Of a DNA stretch of 64,000 nt, positions 41,830 through 51,551 are shown in pieces. A model generated the notes under the pieces. The model made no database searches, was not told where the DNA came from, and saw only the letters and a program-made list of their open reading frames with translations. Where the stretch lies: contig OX637353.1 in NCBI GenBank assembly GCA_951799405.1, positions 14,260,001 to 14,324,000 on the forward strand, written 5' to 3'. The stretch is from Agapetus fuscipes. Lineage: Eukaryota; Arthropoda; Insecta; Trichoptera; Glossosomatidae. The stretch's first letter is position 1, and each line of letters begins with the position of its first letter. Both the position numbers and the translations under genes were made by a program.

Positions 41830-42511
41830 GGGCCTGTTGCACCAACCTCCATTCAATATTTGATTTACACATCAAATTTGATTGCTTAATGCTGGTAAGG
41901 ACCTCGGTTAAATATTTCTCGGAAGTGGGTAATAATACGATGGAATTTGAACAGGAAAGATGATGTACATCAGCTGGTTTACTTATATGCAACCAAATTT
42001 TTGATGTGATGTTAGAAATCAAAATTAAGTGTTTAGTCCGGTCGATAGCTCAGTTGGTAGTGTGCTTGCATTCCGCGCCGTGAGCCCGGGTTCGGATCCC
42101 ACCGAGGGTGTCAGAAATGATTTCCCGTTTCGGTGTTTATTTTAAGCCCCAAAATAAAATACCGGCAAGGTTTACTCAGCCTTCACAGTAAACGAGCACC
42201 AGGTCCCTCGGGAGCTGGAAAACCCCCACTTTAACTGAAGTGAGGCCGGCCCCCTTATCTGTAAAAATAATTAGGTTCCACTCGCCACATGCGAAACCCT
42301 TCGGGGATAACGCGGCAAGAGGTTACACTAAATGTGTAGCTTAGATACGTTTAAGTGTGATTTCTACCTTCCAAATCAAAAAAATTGTTGCATATACGTA
42401 AATCAGCTGATGTACATCGTCTTTCCTGTTCAAATTCCATCATATTATTACCCACTTCCGAGAAATATTTACCAGAATTAAGCAATCAAATATTGATTGG
42501 AGGTCGGGGTC
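41830..42511. mobile_element. Long-armed hairpin MITE split by an SA SINE
   Basis: Left arm 41830-42024 (GGGCCTGTTGCACCAACCTC) and right arm 42359-42511 are near-perfect inverted copies over about 150 bp. Shared landmarks are AATATTTCTCGGAAGTGGGT and GAATTTGAACAGGAAAGA. Together they form one large foldback with the SINE at its loop. Confidence 0.85.
42033..42350 (+). mobile_element. SA SINE, full length with target duplication
   Basis: TTAAGTGT flanks it (42025-42032 and 42351-42358). Head, body and 3' end are all present. Confidence 0.9.
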
Positions 42512-42879
42512 ATTCTTTCACAATAGCTATGAAAGAAACCTAATGTAAGACGTTAAATTAGCAGTTTACAATACCAGTGAATTTTCCATAAATTATTTGA
42601 TAAAAGAACAAGAATGCAAAAAAAAGAGAATAAGTGAGAAGTCATAGAAAGTATTAAAAATTATCAGAAAAGTCAGTTACAAAATGTAATGAATGGTTTT
42701 AAGATCAAAGTCGGGAGTATATTTATTGTAAGTTGGGCAGCTTCCATGAATGAATGAGTTTGGAAGGTAGTTAGTTTTGCATGGTGCTATATGGAAAAGA
42801 TGTGATGTGGCGGAGCGCGTAGAACGTACTGGACATTTAAATTAATTTTATTGAATAGTGGGATGTTTGAATTAATAAT

Positions 42880-42932
42880 ATTAATTGAAACTCTGATGGG
42901 CATAAGACAAACAAGCACTTAGCGGACGATAT
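42880..42932 (+). repeat. M1 MITE right-end fragment
   Basis: CTCTGATGGGCATAAGACAA then ACAAGCACTTAGCGGACGAT. Confidence 0.75.
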
Positions 42933-43029
42933 GTACTTATAATAGCTGTTATTCCAGCTGTTCTATGTACATTCCTACCTCGCTTTATATACAGCAAGTG
43001 TCTAAGAGAATTAAATAAGTAAAACACTC

Positions 43030-43075
43030 AAATGGTAACGGTAACTATGTCGCCATTTCACTAGAGATGGCCAGA
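43030..43075 (-). pseudogene. RTE 3' terminus (tail type 1)
   Basis: The minus strand reads CTGGCCATCTCTAGTGAAAT, GGCGACATAGTTACC. Only the end is present. Confidence 0.6.
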
Positions 43076-43123
43076 GTGTTTGGAATTCTTGGCTCTAGTT
43101 TAGAGATTAGATTTTTTTCCGAT

Positions 43124-43358
43124 AGTTTAAAAATTGCAAAGTTAGATTCACATTGCATGCATTTTCACAAAAAGACAAATATAAGTTCGAGCTTACACGT
43201 GCCGCATGTGGGCCTACTATATAAAAACCCGAATCTAAAATGAACATACGCCCTGCAACTCCTGCCGACCTTCTCTGAAACAGGGGTGACATTGGCAAAG
43301 TGAACCATTTTCTACAGCATTGGTAGTCAGCCGCATACCAACCTATAAGTCAAGGAAC
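43124..43358 (-). repeat. R1 copy, tail diverged
   Basis: Tail AAAATTGCAAAGTTAGATTC; head intact. Confidence 0.85.
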
Positions 43359-43429
43359 ATACACAAGAAATAACATTTTTAAAAGATAATTAAATACATA
43401 AAACACTCGAATGGTAACTTTAACTATGT

Positions 43430-43608
43430 CGTGATACCAGTAAATGGAAGGTTGTGGGTTCGAATCCCGGCGGAGCACAACAAATATACAATTTATATTT
43501 CCAAATTTGCTATTCGCTGTGTTGAAAACTTTATAAACCTTTACCAAAGACCGGTCACTGAAAGGTTTATCCAGCCTTAATGGATGGATCTTTACAAGAT
43601 CGTAAAAA
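43430..43608 (+). mobile_element. SB part of composite SINE 2
   Basis: GTAAATGGAAGGTTGTGGGT, TTTACCAAAGACCGGTCACT, ending GATCGTAAAAA. The 5' head and LINE-like tail are absent, and SA follows directly. Confidence 0.85.
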
Positions 43609-43876
43609 GTCCGGTTGATGGCTCGGTAGGTAGAATGCTTGCATTCCATGCCGAGAGCAAGGGTTCGATCCCCATCGAGGGTGTCTGAAATGATTTCCCA
43701 TTTCGATGTCTATTTCAAACCCAAAATAAATACCGGCAAAGTGTACACAGCCTTCACAATAAATGAGAACCAGCCCTTCCGGGAGCTGGAAAAACCCCCA
43801 CTATAAATGAAAGTGGTCGGTGTGAGGCAGGCAAGAATTTACACTATATGTGTAGCTTAGTTGCGTTTTTTATACC
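43609..43876 (+). mobile_element. SA part of composite SINE 2
   Basis: GTCCGGTTGATGGCTCGGTA head with the GAGAGCAAGGGTTCGAT variant. The 3' region is shortened between TCGGTGTGAGGC and AGGCAAGAATTTACACTATA. Confidence 0.85.
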
Positions 43877-43879
43877 AAC

Positions 43880-44235
43880 CTACAAGTCAAAAAATCAGAT
43901 AGATACAAAAGATACAGGGGAAAGGACCTTAAAAAAAACTCGGACCAGATGTGCCATTATTAAAAAACATTAATTTTTATTGTCGAATCTAACGTCCAAT
44001 CTTATAAAAGCAACTGAATAAAAAAATTACAAAGGAAACGCATTATTTTTTATGGTTCACTATTATTTGGAAAATGGGGAATTTTTCCTTCGGGACTAAT
44101 TCCCTTTTTTTTTGGTAATATATTTTTATGTTTTCACTTTCGTTTATCTTTCATGATTTAAATGCTCAAAGCATTTCTTTTTTATCATTTCAAGATAACA
44201 TTAAACCATTCTGAGAATTATCTTTCTTCAATGCT
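43880..44235. other. Unassigned AT-rich region
   Basis: No recognised content. Confidence 0.4.
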
Positions 44236-44246
44236 AAATATTATGA

Positions 44247-44429
44247 CTGGATGAAATGAAAGAAGCATGTAAGGACCGAAAAAAATGGTGCCTGATCTTT
44301 AATGTTGGCGGCTTAAGCTAAGGCTTTGAAGTTTTCATCTTCTCATTTTTAATCCAGGTTTTGTAGATTTTAATTTTATTGTTTTTGCTTAGTGTTTTAG
44401 TTATTGTAATTACTAATGTAATTATTGTA
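44247..44429 (+). mobile_element. RTE ORF2 end and 3' UTR upstream of R1
   Basis: MKEACKDRKKWCLIFNVGGL and a stop at about 44318, then an AT-rich UTR running into R1 at GGCTGACCACCCATACTG. Confidence 0.7.
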
Positions 44430-44662
44430 ATGGCTGACCACCCATACTGTACAAAAATGGTTCACTTTTCCAATGTCACCCTTGTTTCAGATAAGGTCGG
44501 CAAGAAATGTAGGGCTTATGTTTATTTGAGATTGGGTTTTTATGTTATAAGTCCTTAGCGGCATGTGTAAGCGGTAACTTATACGTTTCTGCTTGTGGGA
44601 TTGCATTTCATATGTATCTTAAATGATATATATCTTTGCAGCTTAGACTTAGACTTAGTTTG
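44430..44662 (+). repeat. R1 copy joined to RTE
   Basis: Head begins at GGCTGACC (the first 25 bp are missing); tail GACTTAGACTTAG. Confidence 0.85.
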
Positions 44663-44693
44663 TTTAATAAAGTTGGATAAAACTAATTGTTGG

Positions 44694-44854
44694 TATTCCT
44701 TGACGTATGAGCTGGTATGAGGCTGATCACCCATACTGTAAAAAAATGGTTCACTTTGCCAATGTCAACCCTGTTTCAGGGAAGGTCGGCAAGAGTTGCA
44801 GGGCTCATTTTCATTTAAGATTAGGTTTTTGTATGCAACTTAGATTGTAGATAA
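44694..44854 (+). repeat. R1 copy with internal deletion
   Basis: The head is complete. It jumps from GATTAGGTTTTTG to TATGCAACTTAGATTGTAG. Confidence 0.8.
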
Positions 44855-44869
44855 TTACAGAACAAAGCG

Positions 44870-44926
44870 TTTTGTACCCTAAGCCTCTCGTTTTTGTTTC
44901 TTGCACTTTATGGTCTTAGTATATAA
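44870..44926. repeat. Left part of a split repeat
   Basis: TTGTTTCTTGCACTTTATGG and TCTTAG; its continuation is at 46714-46860. Related to the interior of 31154-31612. TTAG at both cut ends suggests the LA fragment entered here first. Confidence 0.65.
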
Positions 44927-44939
44927 TATATTATATGTA

Positions 44940-46605
44940 CCTTAGAGCTTAAACAACGGAAGTCCTCTTCTTTGCGTTTTTGAGTTAATGATGCAGAAAT
45001 TATTATAATTAGCTTTTCTAATCTAACGTTTTTTTTTTCAACTAGTGCTTATTTCGTGAATGGCAACACTTAGCTCATGTCTGATTTGACAGATAATTAG
45101 TTTTATCCTTCCGCTGAACGAATATGGTTGTGTATACGCTTGAACAACGCTGGGAAATATTGCGACATTACTTTGAAAATCATGGTAATGTTGCAGAATG
45201 TGTGCGAAAATTGCGTACGGATTTTGGAAGAAGAGAATCACCGTCGGCTCCGTATGTTCGTTATCTTGTGAAAAAAGTGAAAGAAACTGGCATCCTCATC
45301 GATAAACCAAAGCGTGAAAAGCCAAAAACAATGCGTACACCCGAGAATATTGCCGCTGTGGCAGAAAGTGTGTGTGAAGCGCCATCAACATCAATTCACC
45401 GTCGTTCTCAACAATTGAACATTTCGGAGACATCATTAAGACGAATTTTGCACAAAGACCTTGGTATGACGCTTTACAAAGTCCAATTGGTTCAGGAGTT
45501 GAAGCCAACTGACCATCCAATGCGTTTTCGCTTCGCTAAGTGGGCCTGCGATCGACTTACAAAAGATGCCGATTTTGCCAAAAAAATAATCTTTTCAGAT
45601 GAAGCCCATTTTGATCTTGGCGGGTATGTAAACAAGCAAAATAGTCGCATTTGGGGCACAGAAAACCCGCACGCATACATTGGAAAGACGTTGCACCCAA
45701 AACGAGTCACTGTTTGGTGCGGATTTTGGTCCAGAGGCATAATTGGGCCATTTTTCTTCGAAAATGAGCAAGGAGTGGCCGTTACAGTCAATGGCGATCG
45801 TTATCGGGTCATGTTGAATGAATTTTTGTTCACAAAAATTGAAGAGGAGGATATTGGCAACATTTGGTTTCAACAGGACGGCGCTACGTGCCACACAGCC
45901 GAAGCTACACTCGATGTTTTGCGCCCTGTTTTTGAAGATCGCATTATCAGCCGCAGAGCTGATGTTGTTTGGCCACCTCGGAGCTGCGATTTGACACCGT
46001 TGGACTATTATTTGTGGGGTGCCGTCAAAGATAAGTGTTACGCCGACAAGCCAGAGACAATTGACGCTTTAAAGGACAATATTCGTGAAGCTATTGGTGA
46101 AATACAGCTGCACACAATCGATAATGTGCTTAAAAATTGGACCGATCGTGTAGGCTACTGCATGGCCAGCCGAGGCAGCCATTTGAATGAAATTATTTTC
46201 CATTATTAACCGGAAGGATTGTACTTTCAAATAAAAAAATAAATTTGAGGAAATATTCAGTAGTTTTTTTTTTTATAGCATTTAAAAAAAAAAAAGGTAT
46301 TTGGCGGACCCTATATAAGTGGTAAAAATATTGGAGTCCTCGGACTCATAGTTACTGAGATATCAAGTGTAATAAATATGGGATGCACATAAAAGTGCGA
46401 GCATAAACCACGGAAGTTCCACATACGTTGTTCACATTACTTCACATTTAATAAATATTGATAAAAGAAGATAAACAGTTTTTACAGATCAAAAATATCT
46501 CGTCTAGTTTAGAAGTTATGATGGTTTAAAAAAGTGCACATTTTCATTAAAACTCGTCTCCTGCACAATTCACTAAATGTGACTACCGTTGTTTATGCTC
46601 TAAGG
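44940..46605 (+). mobile_element. Tc1/mariner transposon, apparently complete (1666 bp)
   Basis: 23 bp terminal inverted repeats with two mismatches (CCTTAGAGC then TAAACAACGG) flanked by TA (44938-44939, 46606-46607). One intact transposase ORF fills the centre. It sits in the (TA)n tail of an LA 3' fragment, so it is younger than that insertion. An extra TIR-like stretch, GAGCATAAACCACGGAAG, lies near 46400. Confidence 0.9.
45124..46209 (+). CDS. Tc1/mariner transposase, intact
   Basis: 361 codons, no stop or shift. An N-terminal helix-turn-helix (residues about 5-55, YTLEQRWEILRHYFENHGNV) and a second HTH (about 75-115, IHRRSQQLNISETSLRRILH) come before the DDE_3-type catalytic core. Catalytic aspartates are D159 (FSDEAHF), D252 (WFQQDGATCHT) and D289 (PPRSCDLTPLDYYLWG). 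The third residue is D, with 36 residues between the second and third. AATAAA-like signals begin 22 bases after the stop. The ATG at 45124 gives the expected N-terminus. It catalyses cut-and-paste transposition at TA sites. Confidence 0.93.
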   Translation: MVVYTLEQRWEILRHYFENHGNVAECVRKLRTDFGRRESPSAPYVRYLVKKVKETGILIDKPKREKPKTMRTPENIAAVAESVCEAPSTSIHRRSQQLNISETSLRRILHKDLGMTLYKVQLVQELKPTDHPMRFRFAKWACDRLTKDADFAKKIIFSDEAHFDLGGYVNKQNSRIWGTENPHAYIGKTLHPKRVTVWCGFWSRGIIGPFFFENEQGVAVTVNGDRYRVMLNEFLFTKIEEEDIGNIWFQQDGATCHTAEATLDVLRPVFEDRIISRRADVVWPPRSCDLTPLDYYLWGAVKDKCYADKPETIDALKDNIREAIGEIQLHTIDNVLKNWTDRVGYCMASRGSHLNEIIFHY

Positions 46606-46642
46606 TACAGATATATATATATATATATTATATATATATACA

Positions 46643-46713
46643 AGGATAATTTATTTATAAGGTACACATAATTGAAGAGCGCCGTTTTTGTGTGCGTCAC
46701 ACCTAAGGGCCCT
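46643..46713 (-). repeat. LA LINE 3' end fragment
   Basis: GAGCGCCGTTTTTGTGTGCG then CACACCTAAGGGCCC, preceded by the (TA)n tract. It has the LA type GGGCCC rather than the SB type GAGTCC. Confidence 0.7.
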
Positions 46714-46860
46714 AAAATTAGTAAAAGAGTAACAGCAATGGAATGTGTTGATTGTTTTTTTTTTATCTTAATTATAAAGGCTAACAAAAATACATAACTT
46801 AAAAAGTGTCACCACAAAAAAAACATTAAAAAAACACTTTTTTTCACTTTTTTATTATTA
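46714..46860. repeat. Right part of a split repeat
   Basis: TAAAAGAGTAACAGCAATGG, then TTTATCTTAATTATAAAGGC and ACATAACTTAAAAAGTGTC. Matches 31262-31400. Confidence 0.65.
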
Positions 46861-46929
46861 ATATTGTTAAAACTGAGTGTCTGTGTGTTGTACTTGTGTG
46901 AGTGTGTCTGTGTCTCTAGATGTAGGTAT

Positions 46930-47489
46930 CAGTGGCGAAGGGTGCTATACAAGCCGATTCCCATCGGTTAGACCGGTCGATAGCTCAGGTGGTAGAGTGC
47001 TTGCATTCCATGCCGAAAGCTCGGGTTCGAATCCCACCAAGGGTGTCAGAAATGATTTCCCGTTTCGGTGTTTATTTCAAACCTCAAAATAAAATACCGG
47101 CAAGGTTTACTCAGCCTTCACAAGAAATGAGTAGCAGCACTCTCGGGAGCTGGGAACCCTCCACTTCAACTGAAGTGGTTGGCGTAAGGCCGGCCCCCTT
47201 ACCTGTAAAAATAAATAGGTTCAACTCGCCACATGCGACCCCTTCGGGGATAACGCGGCAAGAAGTTACACTATATGTGTAGCTTAGTTGCGTTTTTTTT
47301 TTTTTTTTTTTTCACGTTTAAAATGATAATAAAGTAGACTGTATGGTTTCAATGGGGTAAAAATACGTATTGTTTCTTTGGTTTTTAATGTATTTTTTTA
47401 ATTTGTGCCTATATTTTTTAACTACTTTGTTACCTCATTTTAAAAGGGAAGCCGATGGGAATCGGCTTGTATGGCACGCTTTGCCACTG
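46930..47489. mobile_element. hAT-type MITE hosting an SA SINE
   Basis: Ends CAGTGGCGAAGGGTGCTATA and, inverted, CAGTGGCAAAGCGTGCCATA, continuing through CAAGCCGATTCCCATCGG. A perfect 8 bp target duplication GTAGGTAT lies at 46922-46929 and 47490-47497. Confidence 0.9.
46970..47312 (+). mobile_element. SA SINE, full length
   Basis: AGACCGGTCGATAGCTCAGG head and GGTTCGAATCCC, complete to TAGTTGCG followed by a 20-base T-run. Confidence 0.92.
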
Positions 47490-47717
47490 GTAGGTATCTA
47501 TCTAAATAATTAGATTTGTATTTGTTTAAAGGTGTGAGCATCCGATCGAATCTTCTAAATAAAAATATTCTAGCGTGTGCCAGAATAACTTATGTTAACT
47601 ATTTTAAACCACACTTCCCTCGCCACTCGCCTCAACGCGATCATACGCGTTTACACACATGCCCTGTCAACTTCCCTTCTCACTCCCGCTAGGAGCTGAA
47701 TGTGAATGAGGCATTAT

Positions 47718-47945
47718 GGGGCTTCCACACGCTTGCCAACCCATTACAAGCCAAGCGCACAGTGTGTCGTCTAGAACATGCTAGCTGGACAAAATTTTGT
47801 CTAATGGACTAATTTTGTCCAGCTAGCATGTTCTAGACGGCACACTGTGCGCTTGCCTTGTAGACAAAATTTTGTCCAGCTAGCATGTTCTAGACGACAC
47901 ACTGTGCGCTTGACTTGTGATGGGTTGGCAAGCGTGTGGAAGCCC
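47718..47945. repeat. Long hairpin MITE with internal duplication
   Basis: Arms start GGGGCTTCCACACGCTTGCC and contain GTCTAGAACATGCTAGCTGG and ACAAAATTTTGTC. The left arm matches the inverted right arm over about 86 bp, and the inner block is present a third time. No coding content. Confidence 0.85.
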
Positions 47946-48228
47946 TATTAGATAGTCCTTTAGTATTGATGATTCAAATACACTTCAATCACTTTTGTTG
48001 GTATGCGTAGGTTGTCTACACATTCAGCTAAATCAGAGCATTCCATTCCTGTTTATGGATGGCAGATCTCACTTGACACTCACGTCTAAGTGACTGCGTG
48101 ACAAGTATGAAACTCGCATTAGTGAGACGGCAACGCTCATTCATGTATGCCATTTATGAATGTATAGTTTCAACTAAATAAACTACCAAAACATTTCATT
48201 TTAAAAAAGTACCTATCCCCTTGGCCAT

Positions 48229-48488
48229 ACCTAATCTAATCCAATCTATGTTGCAAAATATACGTAACATTAAAGATTCACATTATATGCACTTTCATAA
48301 ACAGGCATGCACAAGTTCGCGCTTAAACATGCCGCATGTGGTCCTACAATATAAAAAACCCGAATCTCACGTGGACATACACCCTGCAACTTTTGCCGAC
48401 CTTCCCTGAAACAGAGGGGACATTGGCAAAATGAACCATTTTCTATAGCATGGGTGGTCAGCCGCATACCAACCTATTAGTCAAGGAA
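48229..48488 (-). repeat. R1 copy, full length
   Basis: Tail AATCTAATCCAATCTATGTT; head CAACCTATTAGTCAAGGAAC. Confidence 0.85.
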
Positions 48489-48564
48489 CAGATATCGTAA
48501 AAAAAATATACCGATGATTCCACCAATTGCTATCTCTCACCAGACCGTAAATGGTTAGTAGTTG

Positions 48565-48765
48565 CCCGGTCGATACCTCAGTTGGTAGAGTGCTTGCATT
48601 TCATGCCGAGAGCTCGGGTTTGAACCCAACTAAGAGTATCAAAAATGTTTCCCGTTTCGGTGTTTTGTTCAAAACCCAAAATAAAATACCGCAAGACTTA
48701 CTTAACTTTCCCAAAAATTGAATACCTGCCTCCTGGAGAGCTGGGAAACCACAAGCTCCCTCCTT
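48565..48765 (+). repeat. SA SINE, 3' end missing
   Basis: CCCGGTCGATACCTCAGTTG head, B box decayed to GGTTTGAACCC; ends at GAGCTGGGAAACCAC. Confidence 0.8.
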
Positions 48766-48803
48766 TGATGGAACTGATCACATCGGGTTCTGTAGATGTC
48801 AAA

Positions 48804-48905
48804 TGGAGCTATTCTTAGATATTTTAGTCGTCGGTTGAGCCCACGCTTTGACAAACTAATGATGCATTTGTATGAAGACCTGTCAATCCAAGATGGTCGC
48901 AAGTG
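48804..48905. repeat. M3 hairpin MITE, left arm
   Basis: TATTTTAGTCGTCGGTTGAG, GCTTTGACAAACTAATGATG, then TGTATGAAGACCTGTCAATC and GCAAGTG. Interrupted by LINE LJ; the right arm is at 51405. Confidence 0.85.
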
Positions 48906-51404
48906 TTTTTCAGTTTTTCAGTCTGCACCTCGCAAGATATCGCTTTTTCACAAAGCAGATTACGACAAAATTCGAAGTGAACTCTCAAAAATAAATTGGT
49001 TTAAAGAACTTGATCATCGCAATGCTGAATCGGCTACTTTGCATTTCCATCATCTTCTTAACACAATTATACATGAACAAGTACCTTCTTTTACATTAAA
49101 TAATCAGTCCAGATATAATTTCCCACCCTGGTACTCCATGTCATTAAAGAAGATTATCCGTGAAAAATTGAAGTACCACAAACTTTGGAAAATCAATAAC
49201 AATCCATTAGATTATCTGACATTCAAAACTTTGAGAAAACGCCAAAAGGCAATCGAAATTCATTGTCGAAAACGTTTTATAAAAAATACGGAAGACCACA
49301 TCAAAACTGACCCATGTAATTTTTGGAGTTATGTCAAATCAAAAAGGGGTGCATCGGAAATTCCTAATGAAATGACCCTGGACGATCAAAAGTTTTCTAA
49401 TGGTCTCGATATTTGTAATGCATTTGTCGATTACTTTAATTCCATTTATGAAGCCCCTGTTCCTGATAACCATCTACCTAAACACAATGGAAACGATGGT
49501 GTCTGCGACATTGCCACTATTTTTGTATGTGAAAATGATGTCCGCAAACATCTTCTGGCAATAGATGGTCGTAAAAGTGCGGGAGCAGATAAAATACATC
49601 CATTATTTGCACTGAAGTGTTCAGAGCAATTGGCTTACCCACTCACCCTTATCTTTAAAAAATCCATTACTGAGGGTGTTTTCCCCAGCCTGTGGAAGAC
49701 AGCAATCATTTCTCCAATACACAAATCTAACAGCAAAACTGACATCACCAATTATCGACCCATCTCTAAACTCTCAGTCTTTAGTAAAATCTTTGAAAAG
49801 ATTGTGTATCATCAAATATTTTCTGCAGCTCGTCCTCATATTATTTCCCAACAACATGGTTTCATAAACAAAAAATCCACTGAGTCCAATCTATTAGAAT
49901 TTACCGACCAAATTTTTGAAGCATTCAAAAATAAAAATCAAGTTGATGTAATCTACACCGATCTTTCTAAAGCATTCGACAAGATTGATCATAACACTCT
50001 CTTGAGGAAACTTGCTAATTTTGGAATTCATGGTGATCTACTCAGATGGACTTCTTCTTACCTAAGTAACAGAAGCCAAGCAGTAGCTACTAAAGGTTTC
50101 ATATCTAATTTTCTTCCCATATCTTCCGGAGTCCCTCAAGGCTCACATCTTGGTCCTTTGTTTTTTGTAATATTCATTAATGATATTATCGATTACGCTC
50201 CAGATTGCAACTTACTTATTTATGCTGACGATGCAAAAATCTTTAAAAGAATAACCTCACAATTGGATTGCAACCTGCTTCAACAAAGTTTGAACAAAAT
50301 TGAAAAATTCTTTTTATCAAACCATCTTAGCCTTAATATTGACAAATGTAAGGTCATGACATTCAGCAGAAAAACAAATAACATATTTTTCAATTATAAA
50401 TTTGGCAATATGCCCCTTCACCGTACCAATCTAATTAAAGATTTAGGAGTGCTGCTTGACAGCAAGCTGGAATTTCATGAACATATTCAACATGCTGTTA
50501 ATAAATCTTTTAGTTTACTTGGTTTCATTCTGCGACTAAGTAACGAATTTAAATCAACAGAAACCATCAAAATGATTTTCAATTCATTCATTAGGTCACG
50601 ATTAGAATATGCGTCTATTATCTGGAATCCTCATTACAAAAATCAAATTAATTTGATTGAAAGTGTCCAAAGAAAACTTATTAGGTATCTTAATTATAAA
50701 AATTATAGACGCTCTTATTTTTCTCATTACTATCTTTCATCTTGTTCTTTTTATTCTATTCAAACTTTGGAATCTCGTAGAACCTACAGGGATGCACTTT
50801 ATATTTACAAAGTACTAAACAATCAAATTGACTCACCATACATCCTCAGTAAAATGTTTATTAATACACCAATTATTAACACAAGACATCCTTCTCTATT
50901 CCATACTAATATACATTCAACAAATTATCTTCAAAATACCTACATCACCCGCACCTGCTCTTTATTAAATACCTTACACTCTTTTGACTTTTTCCACAAC
51001 TTTAATGTAATCGCCTTTAAAAAAATGTTTTTCTCTGTTCCGCCTATGGCTACTGTCACTTCGCTCGATGCTCAAAGTTTAAAGTCCATCAGTCCTGCTA
51101 CTTAAAATTCTTTATACTTATATTAACTATTGATTTGCATTATTTGTTTTATTTTTTATTAAATATTTCTCGAATTTGTACCTACTTGTATTATACATCT
51201 TTTTACTTATATTAATTGTTGTTTTACATTGTTTTTTTCTTAAGTATTTTTTGTATTTGTAATATGTTTGTAATTACTTATTAATATTAATTTCGAATAT
51301 TTCATATTTTGGTTTTTTTCTGTTATCACATTTGTATTTATAATCTTATAACTTAATGTATCAAAACTGTTTTGAAATAAAATTTATAAAAAAAAAAAAA
51401 AAAA
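48906..51404 (+). mobile_element. LJ LINE (jockey-like), 5'-truncated, 2.5 kb
   Basis: ORF2 without endonuclease, about 270 bp of 3' UTR, AATAAAATTTAT and an A-run to 51406. A 5 bp target duplication AAGTG (48901-48905 and 51405-51409) lies in M3. Confidence 0.9.
48907..51105 (+). CDS. LJ reverse transcriptase ORF2 (N-terminus missing)
   Basis: Open from the LINE's first base to the stop at 51103-51105: about 732 codons. The frame extends back into M3 (ATG at 48796), giving a chance 769-codon ORF. Numbering from 48796: KSAGADKIHP near 256, YRPISKLSVFSKIFEK near 320, TDLSKAFDKIDH with D389, SGVPQGSHLGPLFFVIFIND near 450, and IYADDAKIF with D478/D479. A jockey/CR1 tail (EYASIIWNPHYKNQINLIES) follows. 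All RT catalytic residues are present. The apurinic endonuclease and ORF1 are missing, so it cannot move by itself. Confidence 0.9.
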   Translation, partial: FSVFQSAPRKISLFHKADYDKIRSELSKINWFKELDHRNAESATLHFHHLLNTIIHEQVPSFTLNNQSRYNFPPWYSMSLKKIIREKLKYHKLWKINNNPLDYLTFKTLRKRQKAIEIHCRKRFIKNTEDHIKTDPCNFWSYVKSKRGASEIPNEMTLDDQKFSNGLDICNAFVDYFNSIYEAPVPDNHLPKHNGNDGVCDIATIFVCENDVRKHLLAIDGRKSAGADKIHPLFALKCSEQLAYPLTLIFKKSITEGVFPSLWKTAIISPIHKSNSKTDITNYRPISKLSVFSKIFEKIVYHQIFSAARPHIISQQHGFINKKSTESNLLEFTDQIFEAFKNKNQVDVIYTDLSKAFDKIDHNTLLRKLANFGIHGDLLRWTSSYLSNRSQAVATKGFISNFLPISSGVPQGSHLGPLFFVIFINDIIDYAPDCNLLIYADDAKIFKRITSQLDCNLLQQSLNKIEKFFLSNHLSLNIDKCKVMTFSRKTNNIFFNYKFGNMPLHRTNLIKDLGVLLDSKLEFHEHIQHAVNKSFSLLGFILRLSNEFKSTETIKMIFNSFIRSRLEYASIIWNPHYKNQINLIESVQRKLIRYLNYKNYRRSYFSHYYLSSCSFYSIQTLESRRTYRDALYIYKVLNNQIDSPYILSKMFINTPIINTRHPSLFHTNIHSTNYLQNTYITRTCSLLNTLHSFDFFHNFNVIAFKKMFFSVPPMATVTSLDAQSLKSISPAT

Positions 51405-51551
51405 AAGTGAACAGCTGATTTGTTTTCATACAAATATAAAAAAAATGGTAGGTAAGAACGACCGTGCTGATGAAACTCTCAGATCAGGCACCATTAGTTT
51501 GTCAAAACGTAGGCTCAACCGACGACTAAAATGTCTAAGAATAGCCCCAAT
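51405..51551. repeat. M3 hairpin MITE, right arm
   Basis: AAGTGAACAGCTGATTTG, then CACCATTAGTTTGTCAAAAC and CGACTAAAATGTCTAAGAAT, complementary to the left arm. Confidence 0.85.

Noticed and set aside
41638..42022. ORFs of 61-79 aa around 41.6-42.0 kb
   Set aside because: They lie in M1 and hairpin MITE sequence on both strands.
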